From: Paenibacillus albus
GTDB taxonomy: Bacteria; Bacillota; Bacilli; Paenibacillales; Paenibacillaceae
Direction of reading: 5' to 3'
NCBI RefSeq assembly: GCF_003952225.1
Contig: NZ_CP034437.1
Location: 1,221,501 to 1,285,500, forward strand
DNA: 64,000 nucleotides
Numbering within the stretch: position 1 is the first letter of the stretch; every line of letters starts with the position of its first letter. This document shows positions 17,647 to 27,622 of this stretch, piece by piece. The position numbers were made by a program, and so were the translations under genes. The notes under the pieces were generated by a model that was not told where the DNA came from, did no database searches, and saw only the letters and a program-made list of their open reading frames with translations.

Positions 17647-19187
17647 AGAAGGTCTCCTCTCGGCATTTCATGATCTGCGCCTGCACGAATGAGGGGCAGC
17701 TTCATCGTAATGCTTGTTCCCTGACCGGCCGCGCTTCGCGCCTCAACCGTTCCGCCATGCTCCTCAATAATTTGCTTCACGATGCTAAGCCCGAGCCCGC
17801 TGCTTCCGGCAGCTGTACGGCGCGATTGCTCCGCGCGGTAGAACTGATCGAACACGAACGGCAGCGCTTCGGCCGGAATGCCGGTGCCATTGTCGGTGAT
17901 GCGTATCGCGACTGTGGCATTTGCCTCGCTGTCTGCAAGCAGCGCAAATCGAAGCTCGCGCGGCTCTTGTTCCATATGAGCCAGGCTGTTGCCGACGATA
18001 TTGAGCAGCGCGCGGTTTAGCTTCTCGCGATCCGCCCGAATCCATGCGGGCTCGCCGCTGCTCTCGTATACCAGCGCGATACCCGCCATGCGAGGATCTT
18101 GGCGCAGCTCATCGACGGTCATCTGCATATAGGCCGCGGCATCAAGCTGCTCCCAATTGAACGGCAGCTTACCGATATCAAGGGTCGAGTAGAGCAGCAG
18201 CTCCTCAATCATCCGGTTCATGTCGCTCGTCTTGCTCGCGATCATATCTAAGTACTTGCCGCGTTTCTCTTCCGTGTCTGCCACGCCGCCTTGTAAGCAC
18301 TCGATGCAGCCCTGAATGCCGGTGATCGGCGTCTTCAAATCATGTGAAATGTTCGCGAGCAGCTCCTTGCGGCTCTGCTCCAGCTGCAGCTGTGCGCCGA
18401 TGGAGGCTTGCAGCCTCACCCGCATCTCCTCGAATGACCGGCTGAGCTGGCCGATCTCATCCTGCCGATTAAGCGGCTGCAGCTGCAGCTTGTGCTCCAG
18501 GTTGCCCTCGCGGATTTGGCTTGCCGCGTCCTTCAAGGCATAGAGCGGTTTGATAATGCTGCGCGATACGAAGTAAGTTAACAGGCCATTCGTCAAGATG
18601 AGCGTGCCAACGAGCGTTAGCAGTACGGTTGGGACGAAACGGCTGAAGAAACGGACGACAGGCTTCATGTCCGATACAATAACGACCGTACCGGGCTGTC
18701 CATCTGCCGCAGTGTAAGCGATCTGGCTTAGGCTAAGCCTGCTGGAGCCGCCGCCACGCTGCCAAGGAGGACCCCACTCGGCATCTCGATTGTCCTTACT
18801 ATTGCTTTTATCCTCTGCGAGCTGCCTTGCAAGCTCATCTGCATTCAAGCCTTGCGAAGCATATACAACTCTCCCGCCGCTGCTCAAGATGAGAAGACCG
18901 GCATCGGCTTTCGCCAGCTCCGCCTCCGTCTCTTGGAGGAAAGCGGCATCCCCAAGCAGCTGAGGATCATGCTGGGTGACGAACCGCAGCCCTGCCTTGA
19001 CTTCGTTCCGCCCGTCGAACAGATTGCGAACCGACGCGAACGGTACACGGCTTTTGCCGCCATCCGCCTCCGTGCTGGTATCCCGCATGAACGCGCTTGC
19101 TGCGAGCAGCACAGTAAGGACAAGCAGCAGCGCCGGAATCGCAATCATGGCGATATAGGAGAGCACGAGTTTTTTTCGGATCGACAT
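17643..19187 (-). CDS. Membrane sensor histidine kinase (HAMP-HisKA-HATPase)
   Basis: 514 residues. Transmembrane helices at about 9-33 and 186-207 flank an extracellular domain of about 150 residues. HAMP spans about 208-262, HisKA has H282 (ANISHDLKTPITG), and the ATPase domain carries N-box (NIVGNSLAHME), DNGTGIP and SGLGLSIVKQI. First gene of the operon kinase - regulator - two membrane proteins. AGAAGGAGTGAAG precedes the ATG. The signal is unknown; such four-gene arrangements often concern envelope stress, which is only an analogy. Confidence 0.93.
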   Translation of the reverse strand: MSIRKKLVLSYIAMIAIPALLLVLTVLLAASAFMRDTSTEADGGKSRVPFASVRNLFDGRNEVKAGLRFVTQHDPQLLGDAAFLQETEAELAKADAGLLILSSGGRVVYASQGLNADELARQLAEDKSNSKDNRDAEWGPPWQRGGGSSRLSLSQIAYTAADGQPGTVVIVSDMKPVVRFFSRFVPTVLLTLVGTLILTNGLLTYFVSRSIIKPLYALKDAASQIREGNLEHKLQLQPLNRQDEIGQLSRSFEEMRVRLQASIGAQLQLEQSRKELLANISHDLKTPITGIQGCIECLQGGVADTEEKRGKYLDMIASKTSDMNRMIEELLLYSTLDIGKLPFNWEQLDAAAYMQMTVDELRQDPRMAGIALVYESSGEPAWIRADREKLNRALLNIVGNSLAHMEQEPRELRFALLADSEANATVAIRITDNGTGIPAEALPFVFDQFYRAEQSRRTAAGSSGLGLSIVKQIIEEHGGTVEARSAAGQGTSITMKLPLIRAGADHEMPRGDLL

Positions 19188-19373
19188 CAGGCTTCACTCC
19201 TTCTTCCCCTATTGTAAGTGAGAGCTCTAAACAGCCGCTAAACCAATTCTAAAAAAAGTGTAAAATACAGGTTCTAACAAAAACTAAATGCTTTTTCCAT
19301 AGTATTCAAACATCTGTTCACTATAGTTAAACTAACCAAAATCCAGTATAGAAGCAAAGGAGCATTCACAGTT

Positions 19374-21251
19374 ATGAACCGTCTTTCCCTTCTTCAGCGT
19401 CTTACACCACGAAAACTTACCGCGAAGCTGATGATCTCCACGCTCGTCATTTCGCTCCTTATCGTAGTTTCGATGTCGCTTGCGCTATTCATTCCTAACT
19501 CCTCGGTGTTCCGGAATCAGATCAATGAGAAGCTGGCGCTGCAGACGCAGACCATTGCCGCACAGCTGGATGAAGATATTCTGCAGAAGCTCGCCAAGGT
19601 AGAGTCGCTTGCCAACATTGGGGCTCTAAACGGTATGGATATGCAGAAGCACCAAGCGTTAATTACGAGCTTCGCCAAACAGAATCCGGATCTTATCGGT
19701 GCAGCCTTCTCGGTTGATCCAACGGGCAAAGTCGGTTATAACAATACAGGAGCTCAGGTCGATTATTCAGCTACTCCTATATTGAAGCAAGTATTTCAAG
19801 GTGTGCCGAGCATTGGGAATCCAACAGCTCCGAAGATCGATCCGACGAAGCTGATCGTTCCGCTCGTGTATCCGCTGATGAAAGATGGACAAGCGTTTGG
19901 CTTTTATGCGGCTGGCTATGACATTAATGAAGCGACCAAGATCGTCAAAGAAGCCAAGATAGGCGACACCGGCTACGCGGTCATGCTCGGAAGCAATGGC
20001 CTGATGGTGTACCATCCCGACCCGGCGCTTCAAATGATGAAGACGGTTTATGACCTTAATGTTCCGGAGGTCGTCGCTTCCTATGAATCGGCTGAGGTGG
20101 GCAAGAATACCTCCTATACCTACACGTTTAAGGGCGTTAAGAAGATCGGCTACGCCGCTAAGACGAAGAGTGGATTCGTTATCCAAATGGCGGTTCCGGA
20201 GAGAGAGCTGCTAGGTCCGATCTATACCATGATGACAACGACCATCGTTGCTGCGGTTATCGTATTGCTGGCAGCGCTTGTGCTCGTCTACTTCTCCGCC
20301 AAGGCATTGGCGAAGCCGATTCTATATATTTCTCAGATGGTGAACGTATTTGCGGGAGGCGATCTTCGGCCGCGGCTGAAGGTGAACTCGAAGGACGAGC
20401 TTGGCATATTGGCGGATCACATCAATGAAATGGTGGATTCCTTGTCCTCGACGATCGAGCAGGTGACATCCGCGTCGGAGAGTGTCGCTGCATCCGCGCA
20501 GCAGATTACGGCGAGCACCGATGAAGTTGCAAGAGGCAGCGTTAGTCAGGCCGATCGCTCGCGCACGATGGCGCATGTGTTCGAGAGTCTGGAAAGCTCG
20601 ATTCTGCTCGTCGCTTCAAGCGCGCATAGCGCAAGAGCACTGTCTCAAGAAGCGGTCGAGATCGCAAGAGAAGGTACGGAAACGATCAGTCTTTCCATTG
20701 ACAAAATGGAGCGTGCCAACACTCAGATGGAGCTTCTCGAGAGCGACTCCAAGAAGATCGGCGAAATTATCGAAGTGATTGACGGCATTGCGGAGCAGAC
20801 GAACCTGCTTGCTTTGAACGCGGCTATCGAAGCGGCACGTGCCGGGGAGCAAGGAAGAGGGTTCGCCGTCGTCGCCGATGAAGTGCGCAAGCTTGCGGAA
20901 CGAAGCAGCGAAGCGACGAAGCAGATCGGCTCGATAATTAAGAACATGCAGGATAACGCCGCACGCAGCGTACATGCGGTCGGCGAAGGGGTTGCGCAGT
21001 TTGCGCAAACGCAGCATTCATTCGATGGCATCGTGACGAAGGTGAATGATACGTACCAGATGGTCGGCGAGATTACTGCGTCGAGCGAGAATCAGACGAA
21101 GCGGGCGTCCGAGATGTTGGTTGAGATCGAGTCGGTTGCGGCGATAAGCGAGCAAGCAGCAGCGTCGGCGGAAGAAACAGCTGCAGCCTCTCATGAATTG
21201 GCCACTTTGGCGGAGAAACTGCAAGGCTCGGTGGACACGTTTAAATATTAA
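19374..21251 (+). CDS. Methyl-accepting chemotaxis protein with dCache sensor
   Basis: 625 residues. Transmembrane segments at about 17-40 and 283-305 bracket an extracellular double-Cache-like domain ([36 protein letters not shown]). HAMP follows at about 306-360, then the coiled-coil signalling domain with the conserved hairpin tip [20 protein letters not shown] and [15 protein letters not shown]. It passes ligand state to CheW/CheA. Small amino or organic acids are common ligands of such Cache domains. AAAGGAGC precedes the ATG. Monocistronic with its own terminator. Confidence 0.95.
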   Translation: MNRLSLLQRLTPRKLTAKLMISTLVISLLIVVSMSLALFIPNSSVFRNQINEKLALQTQTIAAQLDEDILQKLAKVESLANIGALNGMDMQKHQALITSFAKQNPDLIGAAFSVDPTGKVGYNNTGAQVDYSATPILKQVFQGVPSIGNPTAPKIDPTKLIVPLVYPLMKDGQAFGFYAAGYDINEATKIVKEAKIGDTGYAVMLGSNGLMVYHPDPALQMMKTVYDLNVPEVVASYESAEVGKNTSYTYTFKGVKKIGYAAKTKSGFVIQMAVPERELLGPIYTMMTTTIVAAVIVLLAALVLVYFSAKALAKPILYISQMVNVFAGGDLRPRLKVNSKDELGILADHINEMVDSLSSTIEQVTSASESVAASAQQITASTDEVARGSVSQADRSRTMAHVFESLESSILLVASSAHSARALSQEAVEIAREGTETISLSIDKMERANTQMELLESDSKKIGEIIEVIDGIAEQTNLLALNAAIEAARAGEQGRGFAVVADEVRKLAERSSEATKQIGSIIKNMQDNAARSVHAVGEGVAQFAQTQHSFDGIVTKVNDTYQMVGEITASSENQTKRASEMLVEIESVAAISEQAAASAEETAAASHELATLAEKLQGSVDTFKY

Positions 21252-21262
21252 ATTGGACGGGA

Positions 21263-21302
21263 CGGCTCGCTGCACATTGGTGCGGCGGCCGTTTCTTTTT
21301 GG
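21263..21302 (+). terminator. Rho-independent terminator of the chemotaxis receptor gene
   Basis: ACGGC...GCCGT outer stem and CGCTGCAC/GTGCGGCG inner stem with one G-T wobble and an ATTG loop, followed by TTTCTTTTT. Confidence 0.85.
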
Positions 21303-21311
21303 TTTGCGGGC

Positions 21312-21341
21312 TTGTGCCGCACCTCCTATTTATGCTATAAA
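21312..21341 (+). promoter_or_regulatory. Putative sigma-A promoter of htpG
   Basis: TTGTGC at 21312-21317, 17 bp spacer, CTATAA at 21335-21340 (or TATAAA at 21336-21341 with 18 bp). The start of transcription would fall at the left edge of the CIRCE operator. Confidence 0.6.
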
Positions 21342-21351
21342 TTAGGTAGAA

Positions 21352-21378
21352 TTAGCACTCATAAGCTTAGAGTGCTAA
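21352..21378. promoter_or_regulatory. CIRCE operator (HrcA-binding site)
   Basis: TTAGCACTC at 21352-21360, nine-base spacer, GAGTGCTAA at 21370-21378: a perfect match to the CIRCE consensus. It lies just after the predicted -10 box and 38 bp before the htpG start codon, the usual place for HrcA repression released on heat shock. Confidence 0.97.
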
Positions 21379-21416
21379 ATTATATTGTGAAGCGAATTGG
21401 GAGGGTATTACAGCCA

Positions 21417-23315
21417 ATGATCAAGCAAGAATTTAAAGCGGAATCCAAGCGTCTGCTCGAAATGATGATCAACTCCATCTATACGCAGCGTGAAATTTTT
21501 CTGCGGGAGCTCATCTCCAATGCCAGCGATGCCATTGATAAAATTTACTACAAAGCCTTAACGGACGATTCACTCGTCTTCAACCAAGCGGACTACTTTG
21601 TTAAAGTGACGGCGGATAAAGAGAACCGGATCCTGACAATCTCCGATACCGGAATTGGCATGACGCGCGAAGAACTCGAGAACAACCTCGGCGTAATCGC
21701 AAAGAGCGGCTCCCTCGCTTTTAAGAAGGAGAATGAGAGCAAGGACGGACATAATATTATCGGGCAGTTCGGCGTCGGCTTCTATGCGGCGTTCATGGTT
21801 GCGGACAAAGTAACGGTGACGAGCCGCGCGCTTGGCAGCGATGAAGCATTCAAGTGGGAATCCGAAGGTGCGGACGGATATTCGATCGAGCCGAGCGAGA
21901 AGGCAGCTGTTGGAACCGAGATCGTGCTGCATATCAAGGCGAATACAGAAGAGGACCAGTACGATGAATTCCTGGAGGAATACCGTCTGCGTTCGATCAT
22001 TAAGAAGTATTCCGACTTCATCCGTTATCCGATCAAGATGGACGTAGTTGGCCAGCGTCCGAAAGCGGGCAGCGAAACAGCGGAAGGCGAAGCGCCTGAG
22101 CTTGAATCGTATGTGGAAGAGCAAACGGTCAACAGCATGGTGCCGATCTGGCGTAAAAATAAAAGCGAGCTGAAAGCCGAAGACTATGAGCAGTTCTATC
22201 AGGAGAAGCGTTACGGCTTCGATAAGCCGCTGAAGCACATCCACATTAGTGCGGATGGCGCTGTTGTGTATCAGGCGATCCTGTACATCCCTGAGAATAC
22301 GCCTTTCGACTACTACACCAAAGAGTATGAGAAGGGGCTGGAGCTGTACTCGAACGGCGTCCTGATCATGAACAAATGCGCGGATTTGCTGCCGGACTAC
22401 TTCAGCTTTGTGAAGGGTATGGTCGATTCCGAGGACTTGTCCTTGAACATTTCCCGCGAAATGCTGCAGCATGACCGCCAGCTGACGCTTATTGCGAAGA
22501 ATATTAAGAACAAGATTAAAGGCCAGCTCCAGAGCTTGCTGAAGGACGAGCGCGACAAATACGAGACGTTCTACAAGGCATTCGGCAGACAGCTGAAGTT
22601 CGGCGTATATAGCGATTACGGCATGAACAAGGAACTGCTGCAGGATCTGCTGCTGTTCCACTCCTCGAAGGAGAAGAAGCAGGTTACTTTGGATGAGTAC
22701 GTCTCCCGCATGCCGGAAGATCAGAAGTTTATCTACTACGCGACTGGTACTTCAATCGAGCGAATCGAGAAGCTGCCGCAGACGGAGCTTGTGCTTGATA
22801 AAGGCTACGAGATTCTGTACTTCACTGACGATATCGACGAGTTCGCGATCAAGACGATCATGAGCTACAAGGAGAAGCAGTTCAAGAACGTATCGAGCGG
22901 CGACCTCGGTATCGAATCCGATGCGGATGATGCGTCAAAAGATGCGGAAGAGAGCGGCAGCCAAGTCTTGTTCGAGCAAATGCAGACCCTCCTCAGCGGC
23001 AAAGTAACGAAAGTGAAAGCGTCGAAGCGTCTGAAGAGCCATCCGGTCTGTCTCACAAGCGAAGGCGAGCTGTCGATCGAGATGGAGAAGATCCTCGCGG
23101 CGATGCCGAACAACGAGGATGTCAAAGCCGATAAAGTGCTGGAGATCAACGTGAACCATCCGGTGTTCCAATCGCTAAAGGAAGCGGCGGAGAAGGATGC
23201 AGAGAAGCTGAACCTGTACACGCAGCTGCTGTACAACCAGGCGTTGCTGATCGAAGGCCTGCCGATTCAGGATCCGGTGGCATTCACGAACGACATCTGC
23301 AAAGTGATGGTATAG
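21417..23315 (+). CDS. htpG: HtpG, Hsp90-family chaperone
   Basis: 632 residues from ATG 21417, close to the usual bacterial length. A longer in-frame reading from 21312 would run through promoter and CIRCE and is rejected. GGGAGGG precedes the start. The GHKL ATPase motifs are N35-ASDA, D77-TGIGM and [11 protein letters not shown] near 120; the middle domain has [11 protein letters not shown] and [13 protein letters not shown]. An ATP-driven cytosolic chaperone. The perfect CIRCE element in its leader implies HrcA control, unlike Bacillus subtilis where htpG is known to be HrcA-independent. Confidence 0.98.
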   Translation: MIKQEFKAESKRLLEMMINSIYTQREIFLRELISNASDAIDKIYYKALTDDSLVFNQADYFVKVTADKENRILTISDTGIGMTREELENNLGVIAKSGSLAFKKENESKDGHNIIGQFGVGFYAAFMVADKVTVTSRALGSDEAFKWESEGADGYSIEPSEKAAVGTEIVLHIKANTEEDQYDEFLEEYRLRSIIKKYSDFIRYPIKMDVVGQRPKAGSETAEGEAPELESYVEEQTVNSMVPIWRKNKSELKAEDYEQFYQEKRYGFDKPLKHIHISADGAVVYQAILYIPENTPFDYYTKEYEKGLELYSNGVLIMNKCADLLPDYFSFVKGMVDSEDLSLNISREMLQHDRQLTLIAKNIKNKIKGQLQSLLKDERDKYETFYKAFGRQLKFGVYSDYGMNKELLQDLLLFHSSKEKKQVTLDEYVSRMPEDQKFIYYATGTSIERIEKLPQTELVLDKGYEILYFTDDIDEFAIKTIMSYKEKQFKNVSSGDLGIESDADDASKDAEESGSQVLFEQMQTLLSGKVTKVKASKRLKSHPVCLTSEGELSIEMEKILAAMPNNEDVKADKVLEINVNHPVFQSLKEAAEKDAEKLNLYTQLLYNQALLIEGLPIQDPVAFTNDICKVMV

Positions 23316-23327
23316 GAAAGAAATGCA

Positions 23328-23366
23328 AAACGCCCGCTGCTTGGTTCGAGCAGGGGGCGTTTTTTT
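23328..23366 (+). terminator. Rho-independent terminator of htpG
   Basis: AAACGCCCGCTGCT pairs with AGCAGGGGGCGTTT around TGGTTCG, ending in seven T. Confidence 0.9.
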
Positions 23367-23400
23367 GTGCGGATTCGCGACTATGTGCAAAAGTGGAGCT

Positions 23401-23737
23401 GAGAGAACCCATACGTGCTCTCATTGCCCAAACTAACTTTGAAAATCTACCGAGAGAACCTATACGTTCTCTCGGAGTAGGCAGGCAGGCTCGACGCGTG
23501 GGGGTTGGGGGTTGTATGCGGAGAGAGGGAAAACCCGCTCTCAGCCCGCGAAATCGGGCATTCAACCTACCGAGAGAGGAAAAAGCCTCTCTCGAATCTC
23601 AAAATCGCCCGAGAATGGGCCTGCCCCCTGCTGAGAGAGGGAAAACCCGCTCTCAGCCCGAGAAATCGGGCATACATCCTACCGAGAGAGGATAAACCCT
23701 CTCTCGAAGCTCGAACTCGCCCGAAAATCGGGCCTCG
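23401..23737. repeat. Array of six 22-nt palindromes in three composite units
   Basis: Fills most of the 455-bp gap between htpG and the gerA-type operon, which has no credible gene. Six inverted repeats of exactly 22 nt, each GAGAG...CTCTC, start at 23401, 23452, 23521, 23572, 23633 and 23684. They form three pairs with about 51 bp inside each pair. The second and third pairs repeat a unit of about 112 bp. After each palindrome in pairs two and three comes a smaller hairpin of the type GCCCG...CGGGC. Two short plus-strand frames over the array (23393 and 23505) merely read through the repeats. Confidence 0.88.
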
Positions 23738-23770
23738 CCACGATCAGCGACCCTTAAGTGCCGTGACAGC

Positions 23771-24856
23771 TCAAGCATGTCTAGGCTCCTTCTTCACAAG
23801 CGTGACGATCCATAAGATCAGAGGTACGCCGATGGCGCAAACCGGGATGACGATTAATCGCCACAGCTTTTGCAGCAGCTCAATGCTGTCCTCGTTCGGT
23901 ATGATGGCCGCAATGACGAAGATCATCGGCGCGCTGAACCACACCAGCTTTCGCCAGTCTTTTATTCGTGTGCTGCGCGCCATCTCAGAGCAGGTGAGGA
24001 ACAGATAGAAGGACAGCTTGGCGAATACGCCAAACACCCAGATGAAGATGACGAAGATATCCAAGTTCTGAATGAAGTTAAATATATCAATGGTCCGAAC
24101 GAGCATAAAGTAGGGGAACCGAAGCTTGGCCGAGACATTGGGGCCAAACACGAGCAAGCACATGACCGAAGCGGCGATTACGAAAAGGATCGTGACGGCC
24201 ACGCTTAGGAGTGATGTCGCCATCGCTTTCTTTGGCTTTTCCAAGTAGGAGACGATAACGAGCAGCATTAACGATTCTCCGAAGAAGGAGGCAGAGGGAT
24301 AAGAGGCCTTCACAATTGCCTGCCAGCCAGAATCGGCGTAGAAGGGCTTCATATAATGCCATTCTATATTGCCGAGATTCAGCAGGAAGCTGACGATGAG
24401 CGCCGCAATCGTAACCGGGCCGGCAATTTCGCAGAACCTGGCGATCCCGCTAATGCCCCCGACTAGGGTCATATAAATCATTAAGGCTAACATCATTAAC
24501 ATAATGACCCAGACCGGCGTACTGTCCAGCAGAATGAGGTGGACAAAGTCGGCGAAGGTCCGCAAGACATCGCCTGCAAGAATAAACCAAGCGGTCAAAT
24601 ACGGCCAAATAGCCAGCCTGCCGAGCCACCTGCCAAGCAGCTTCTGGCTGAACTCGGCTAAGCTCTCATTCGGATGCAGCATGCTCAGATGGACCACAAA
24701 GAACGTGATGACCAAGCCCATCAATCCGCCTATGAATATAGACAGCCACGCATCCTGCTTCGCTTGGGCGATGGCCGGAGAAATGCGCAGCCACACCGCC
24801 ATCACGATCTCGATTGTAGCTACGATCCAGAACAGTTGTATACGAGTCAGCTTCAC
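23771..24856 (-). CDS. GerAB-type spore germination permease
   Basis: Integral membrane subunit (APC-superfamily fold) of a germinant receptor, inner spore membrane, probably the germinant-binding subunit. I take GTG at 24856 as start (361 residues, normal for GerAB) because AAGGAG lies 11 nt before it. An ATG at 24892 adds 12 residues but has no ribosome site. About ten hydrophobic helices are visible; motifs include LFWIVATIEIVMAVWLRISP near the start and the PFYADSGWQAIVKASYPSASFFGESL loop. Third gene of the order A-C-B. No clear terminator follows; the palindromes downstream may serve. Confidence 0.9.
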   Translation of the reverse strand: MKLTRIQLFWIVATIEIVMAVWLRISPAIAQAKQDAWLSIFIGGLMGLVITFFVVHLSMLHPNESLAEFSQKLLGRWLGRLAIWPYLTAWFILAGDVLRTFADFVHLILLDSTPVWVIMLMMLALMIYMTLVGGISGIARFCEIAGPVTIAALIVSFLLNLGNIEWHYMKPFYADSGWQAIVKASYPSASFFGESLMLLVIVSYLEKPKKAMATSLLSVAVTILFVIAASVMCLLVFGPNVSAKLRFPYFMLVRTIDIFNFIQNLDIFVIFIWVFGVFAKLSFYLFLTCSEMARSTRIKDWRKLVWFSAPMIFVIAAIIPNEDSIELLQKLWRLIVIPVCAIGVPLILWIVTLVKKEPRHA

Positions 24857-24896
24857 AAGCTTGTTCACTCCTTCCTCTAGCCATATCGACATTTGC

Positions 24897-26045
24897 CTAG
24901 AGCATGCTGTCGATGGATGAATTCGTTTGGCCGGGATCCTTGCATTTCAAGTCGACCTTGATCGTAATGCGAAGAGAGGGAAACACGGTGGACCACTTGG
25001 ACTTGAGCGACTTCCAATGCATTGGGTGATCGCGATGAATATACTCCCCGAAACCGAAAACATCCGCTTTATACTGCTTCTGCACCTTGTTCACCATCGC
25101 CTGGACTTCCTTCTGCGTCTCTTGGCTAAGGGCCTGCTCAATATGTTTCAAATCGCTGGTCTTCGAAGGGTTCAGCGATGAATTGTTCTCCGTCATGATG
25201 CCGAGCCCTGTCAATGTGACCGTAATCCGAGGCGGGTCTTGCATCTTAAATTGCAGCTTCTTGCTTAACGCTTTTGCGCTGAGACTGACCTCTTCTTTAC
25301 CCGGCCTAACATGAGCGGTGATGGTGACAGCGGTTTGCCGGCCAATGATCCAATTCGCATACGACGATTCTTTGGCATTCAAATAGCCAGCCAGCTTCAA
25401 GTTATCATCCTTGTTCAGGATGGCTGAGCCGACATAGCGATAACGATTGTTCGGTATGACTTCTACTGCAGGAAGGAGCGGCTGAATCGTTTGGCTGAGA
25501 GCATCCGATAGAAACTGTCTATAGTAATACGGCTTTAATCCAACCGCGCTTTGTTCACGAACGAGCATGGTGCTGATATAGGGATCGAATAAAGGTTCAA
25601 TGTTCAGTAAGTCCTTCGCCGTCCCGCCTTTCACGACCAGAATGCTGGAGCGCATTTCTGACTTCGGGTTGCGGATGAACATATCCGTCAAGCTGCCAAC
25701 GCCGTTCCTCACAAGTCGTTCGCCAAGGAGAATCGTCTGGCGATGCGCGTAGAACAGCGTCCGCGGCAGCTGCGCTTGCAGACTTTGTCCGGCGTCCATC
25801 ACGTTTTTACCCGTACCGCTCACGACAATGAAGCTTTTTTTGTTCCCGCCGCTGCCTTCCGGAGAGCCGCTGAGTGCAGCTGGCACCGCGATTTGAGAGG
25901 TAACCTCGAGCTTTCCCTCTTCGTTATAATCAAGCCCGGCTGCCATGATAAAAGAAAGCTCGTCGGGTTCCCGTAAATTCCAACAGCCTGTCGCCAAAGA
26001 CAGCAGCAAGACGAGCATCAGCCCTAGCTTCAAGGCTCTGATCAT
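24897..26045 (-). CDS. GerAC-type germinant receptor lipoprotein
   Basis: 382 residues. Signal peptide with lipobox LATGC, followed by WNLREPDELSFIMAAGLDY, the hallmark start of mature Ger(x)C proteins. The GerAC C-terminal region is present (ITVTLTGLGIMTEN; VQAMVNKVQKQYKADVFGFGEYIHR). Lipid-anchored subunit of the germinant receptor. Its ATG overlaps the GerAA stop (ATGA), so production is coupled to the first gene. Confidence 0.93.
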   Translation of the reverse strand: MIRALKLGLMLVLLLSLATGCWNLREPDELSFIMAAGLDYNEEGKLEVTSQIAVPAALSGSPEGSGGNKKSFIVVSGTGKNVMDAGQSLQAQLPRTLFYAHRQTILLGERLVRNGVGSLTDMFIRNPKSEMRSSILVVKGGTAKDLLNIEPLFDPYISTMLVREQSAVGLKPYYYRQFLSDALSQTIQPLLPAVEVIPNNRYRYVGSAILNKDDNLKLAGYLNAKESSYANWIIGRQTAVTITAHVRPGKEEVSLSAKALSKKLQFKMQDPPRITVTLTGLGIMTENNSSLNPSKTSDLKHIEQALSQETQKEVQAMVNKVQKQYKADVFGFGEYIHRDHPMHWKSLKSKWSTVFPSLRITIKVDLKCKDPGQTNSSIDSML

Positions 26046-27493
26046 GTCTGATCAGCACCGCCTTTCGGTGAGTTCGAAGAGACCAGCTTCCTTGGCCAGC
26101 GCAGCAAGACATCCTTGAGCTTACTCGTAACTAGCGGCGTCACTGGAGTGAGGTAAGGCGTTCCGAACGGCTTCAGCTGAATCAGATGAATGAGCATCGC
26201 GATAATTCCAAGCGCAACGCCGAACAATCCGAATAGAGCGGACAGAATGAGCAGCGGGAACCGAAGCATCCGAAGCGGGAAGCTGAAGCGGTACCTGGGA
26301 ATGACGAAGGAGGAGATCCCGGCCGTGGAGACGACGATAACGATCGGCGCGCTAATAATACCGGCACGAACGGCGGCTTCTCCGATGACCAAGGCTCCGA
26401 CAATGCTGACTAGCGGCCCGATCTGCTGCGGCAGCCGGATTCCGGCTTCCCGCAGCCCCTCGAACATGAATTCCATGAGGAAGATTTCAATAATCGTCGG
26501 GAATGGCGAAGCTTCTCGGAGTCCCGTGATGCTGAGCATCAGCTTGGGCGGAACCATCTCGGGATGGTAGTTGGTGAGCGCCACATAAATAGAAGGAAAC
26601 AAGATCGAGAAGATGGCGAAAATATACCGTATCCAGCGATTCATCGAAGCAAATAGAAAACGCTCGTAGTAATCGTCAGGAGCCTGAAGGCCATCCCAGA
26701 ATGTCATGGGGATCACGATGACGTTAGGCGTGCCGCCAGTTAAGACGGCTATTTTTCCTTGTACGAGGCAGGAGGAAACGATGTCCGGGCGCTCCGAAAT
26801 GACCATTTGCGGAAAGGGCGAGTAGTGGGTATCCTCGATGGACTCTTCAATATAGCTCGACTCCAGAATGGCATCCAGCTTGATTCGTTTAATTCGGGAC
26901 CGGACTTCTTTTACGACGTTCTCGGCTGCAAGGCCTTCAATATAAGAAATGACCACTTCGGTTTTCGTTAATCGGCCGACTTGAAAAGATTCCATCTTCA
27001 AATTGGGTGTCGTAATAATTCTGCGCAGCATCGTCGTATTCGTGCGAAGCAGCTCCGTGAAGCTTTCCCTCGATCCGCGCAGCGCCGCTTCATTCGTCGA
27101 TTCTTCCACGCTTCTTGTTGCGAATTTGGTGCAATTCAAGAGAAGGGCGCTCGATTCGCTATCAGCAAGGATGGCGGCGTTTCCTTTCAGAATAGCGTCG
27201 ATGATCTCGCTTATGTCCGCCAGCTGCTGATACTGCATGACGGCGAATAACCCAAGCTCGCACATCTGACCGATGCCGTCGATCGTACCGAGACCTTCGG
27301 GCAAGCCATCGTATAACAACGGTTTCAGGACGTTGGTCGTCATGACATCGGTATCGACCATGCCGTCCACGTAGACGAGCAAGATCTTGATCCCGCCTTT
27401 TATGGTGAGTGAGCGAAATTGAATATCTGAGCAGTTCTGGAATGCTTGGCGAAATAGCGTCTCGTTCTCCTTCATGCTCGTGCTGAAATTCAT
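26042..27493 (-). CDS. GerAA-type spore germination protein
   Basis: 483 residues, first gene of the germinant receptor operon. The N-terminal half is soluble (MKENETLFRQAFQNCSDIQFR start; two lobes), the C-terminal half has about five membrane helices with the conserved FLMEFMFEGLREAGIRLP region and GEAAVRAGIISAPIVIVVS. GerA-type proteins sense amino acids or sugars and trigger release of ions and dipicolinate. AAGGTGAG lies 8 nt before the ATG. Which germinant is used cannot be read from sequence. Confidence 0.94.
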   Translation of the reverse strand: MNFSTSMKENETLFRQAFQNCSDIQFRSLTIKGGIKILLVYVDGMVDTDVMTTNVLKPLLYDGLPEGLGTIDGIGQMCELGLFAVMQYQQLADISEIIDAILKGNAAILADSESSALLLNCTKFATRSVEESTNEAALRGSRESFTELLRTNTTMLRRIITTPNLKMESFQVGRLTKTEVVISYIEGLAAENVVKEVRSRIKRIKLDAILESSYIEESIEDTHYSPFPQMVISERPDIVSSCLVQGKIAVLTGGTPNVIVIPMTFWDGLQAPDDYYERFLFASMNRWIRYIFAIFSILFPSIYVALTNYHPEMVPPKLMLSITGLREASPFPTIIEIFLMEFMFEGLREAGIRLPQQIGPLVSIVGALVIGEAAVRAGIISAPIVIVVSTAGISSFVIPRYRFSFPLRMLRFPLLILSALFGLFGVALGIIAMLIHLIQLKPFGTPYLTPVTPLVTSKLKDVLLRWPRKLVSSNSPKGGADQT

Positions 27494-27577
27494 GGCAGTG
27501 TCTCACCTTAGCTTTCTATCCGGGATCGTAATCGTGAAGTTAGCGTTCCCCGATTTGCAAAGATTACCCAAATGCAA

Positions 27578-27603
27578 AGAGCCGCGACGGATGTCGCGGC
27601 TCT
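27578..27603 (-). terminator. Terminator of the coat gene pair
   Basis: AGAGCCGCGAC and GTCGCGGCTCT form an 11-bp stem with a four-base loop between the gerA-type operon start and the coat gene ending at 27623. On the minus strand it is followed by TTGCATTT. Confidence 0.75.
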
Positions 27604-27622
27604 GCCTTTATGCTCAGCGCAA

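Noticed and set aside
21570..22661. 363-codon minus-strand frame
   Set aside because: Lies fully opposite htpG; no ribosome site and no protein-like sequence.
23393..24008. Plus-strand frames of 100 and 167 codons after htpG
   Set aside because: They read through the palindromic repeats (arginine/glutamate-rich periodic products) and then antisense to the gerAB-type gene.
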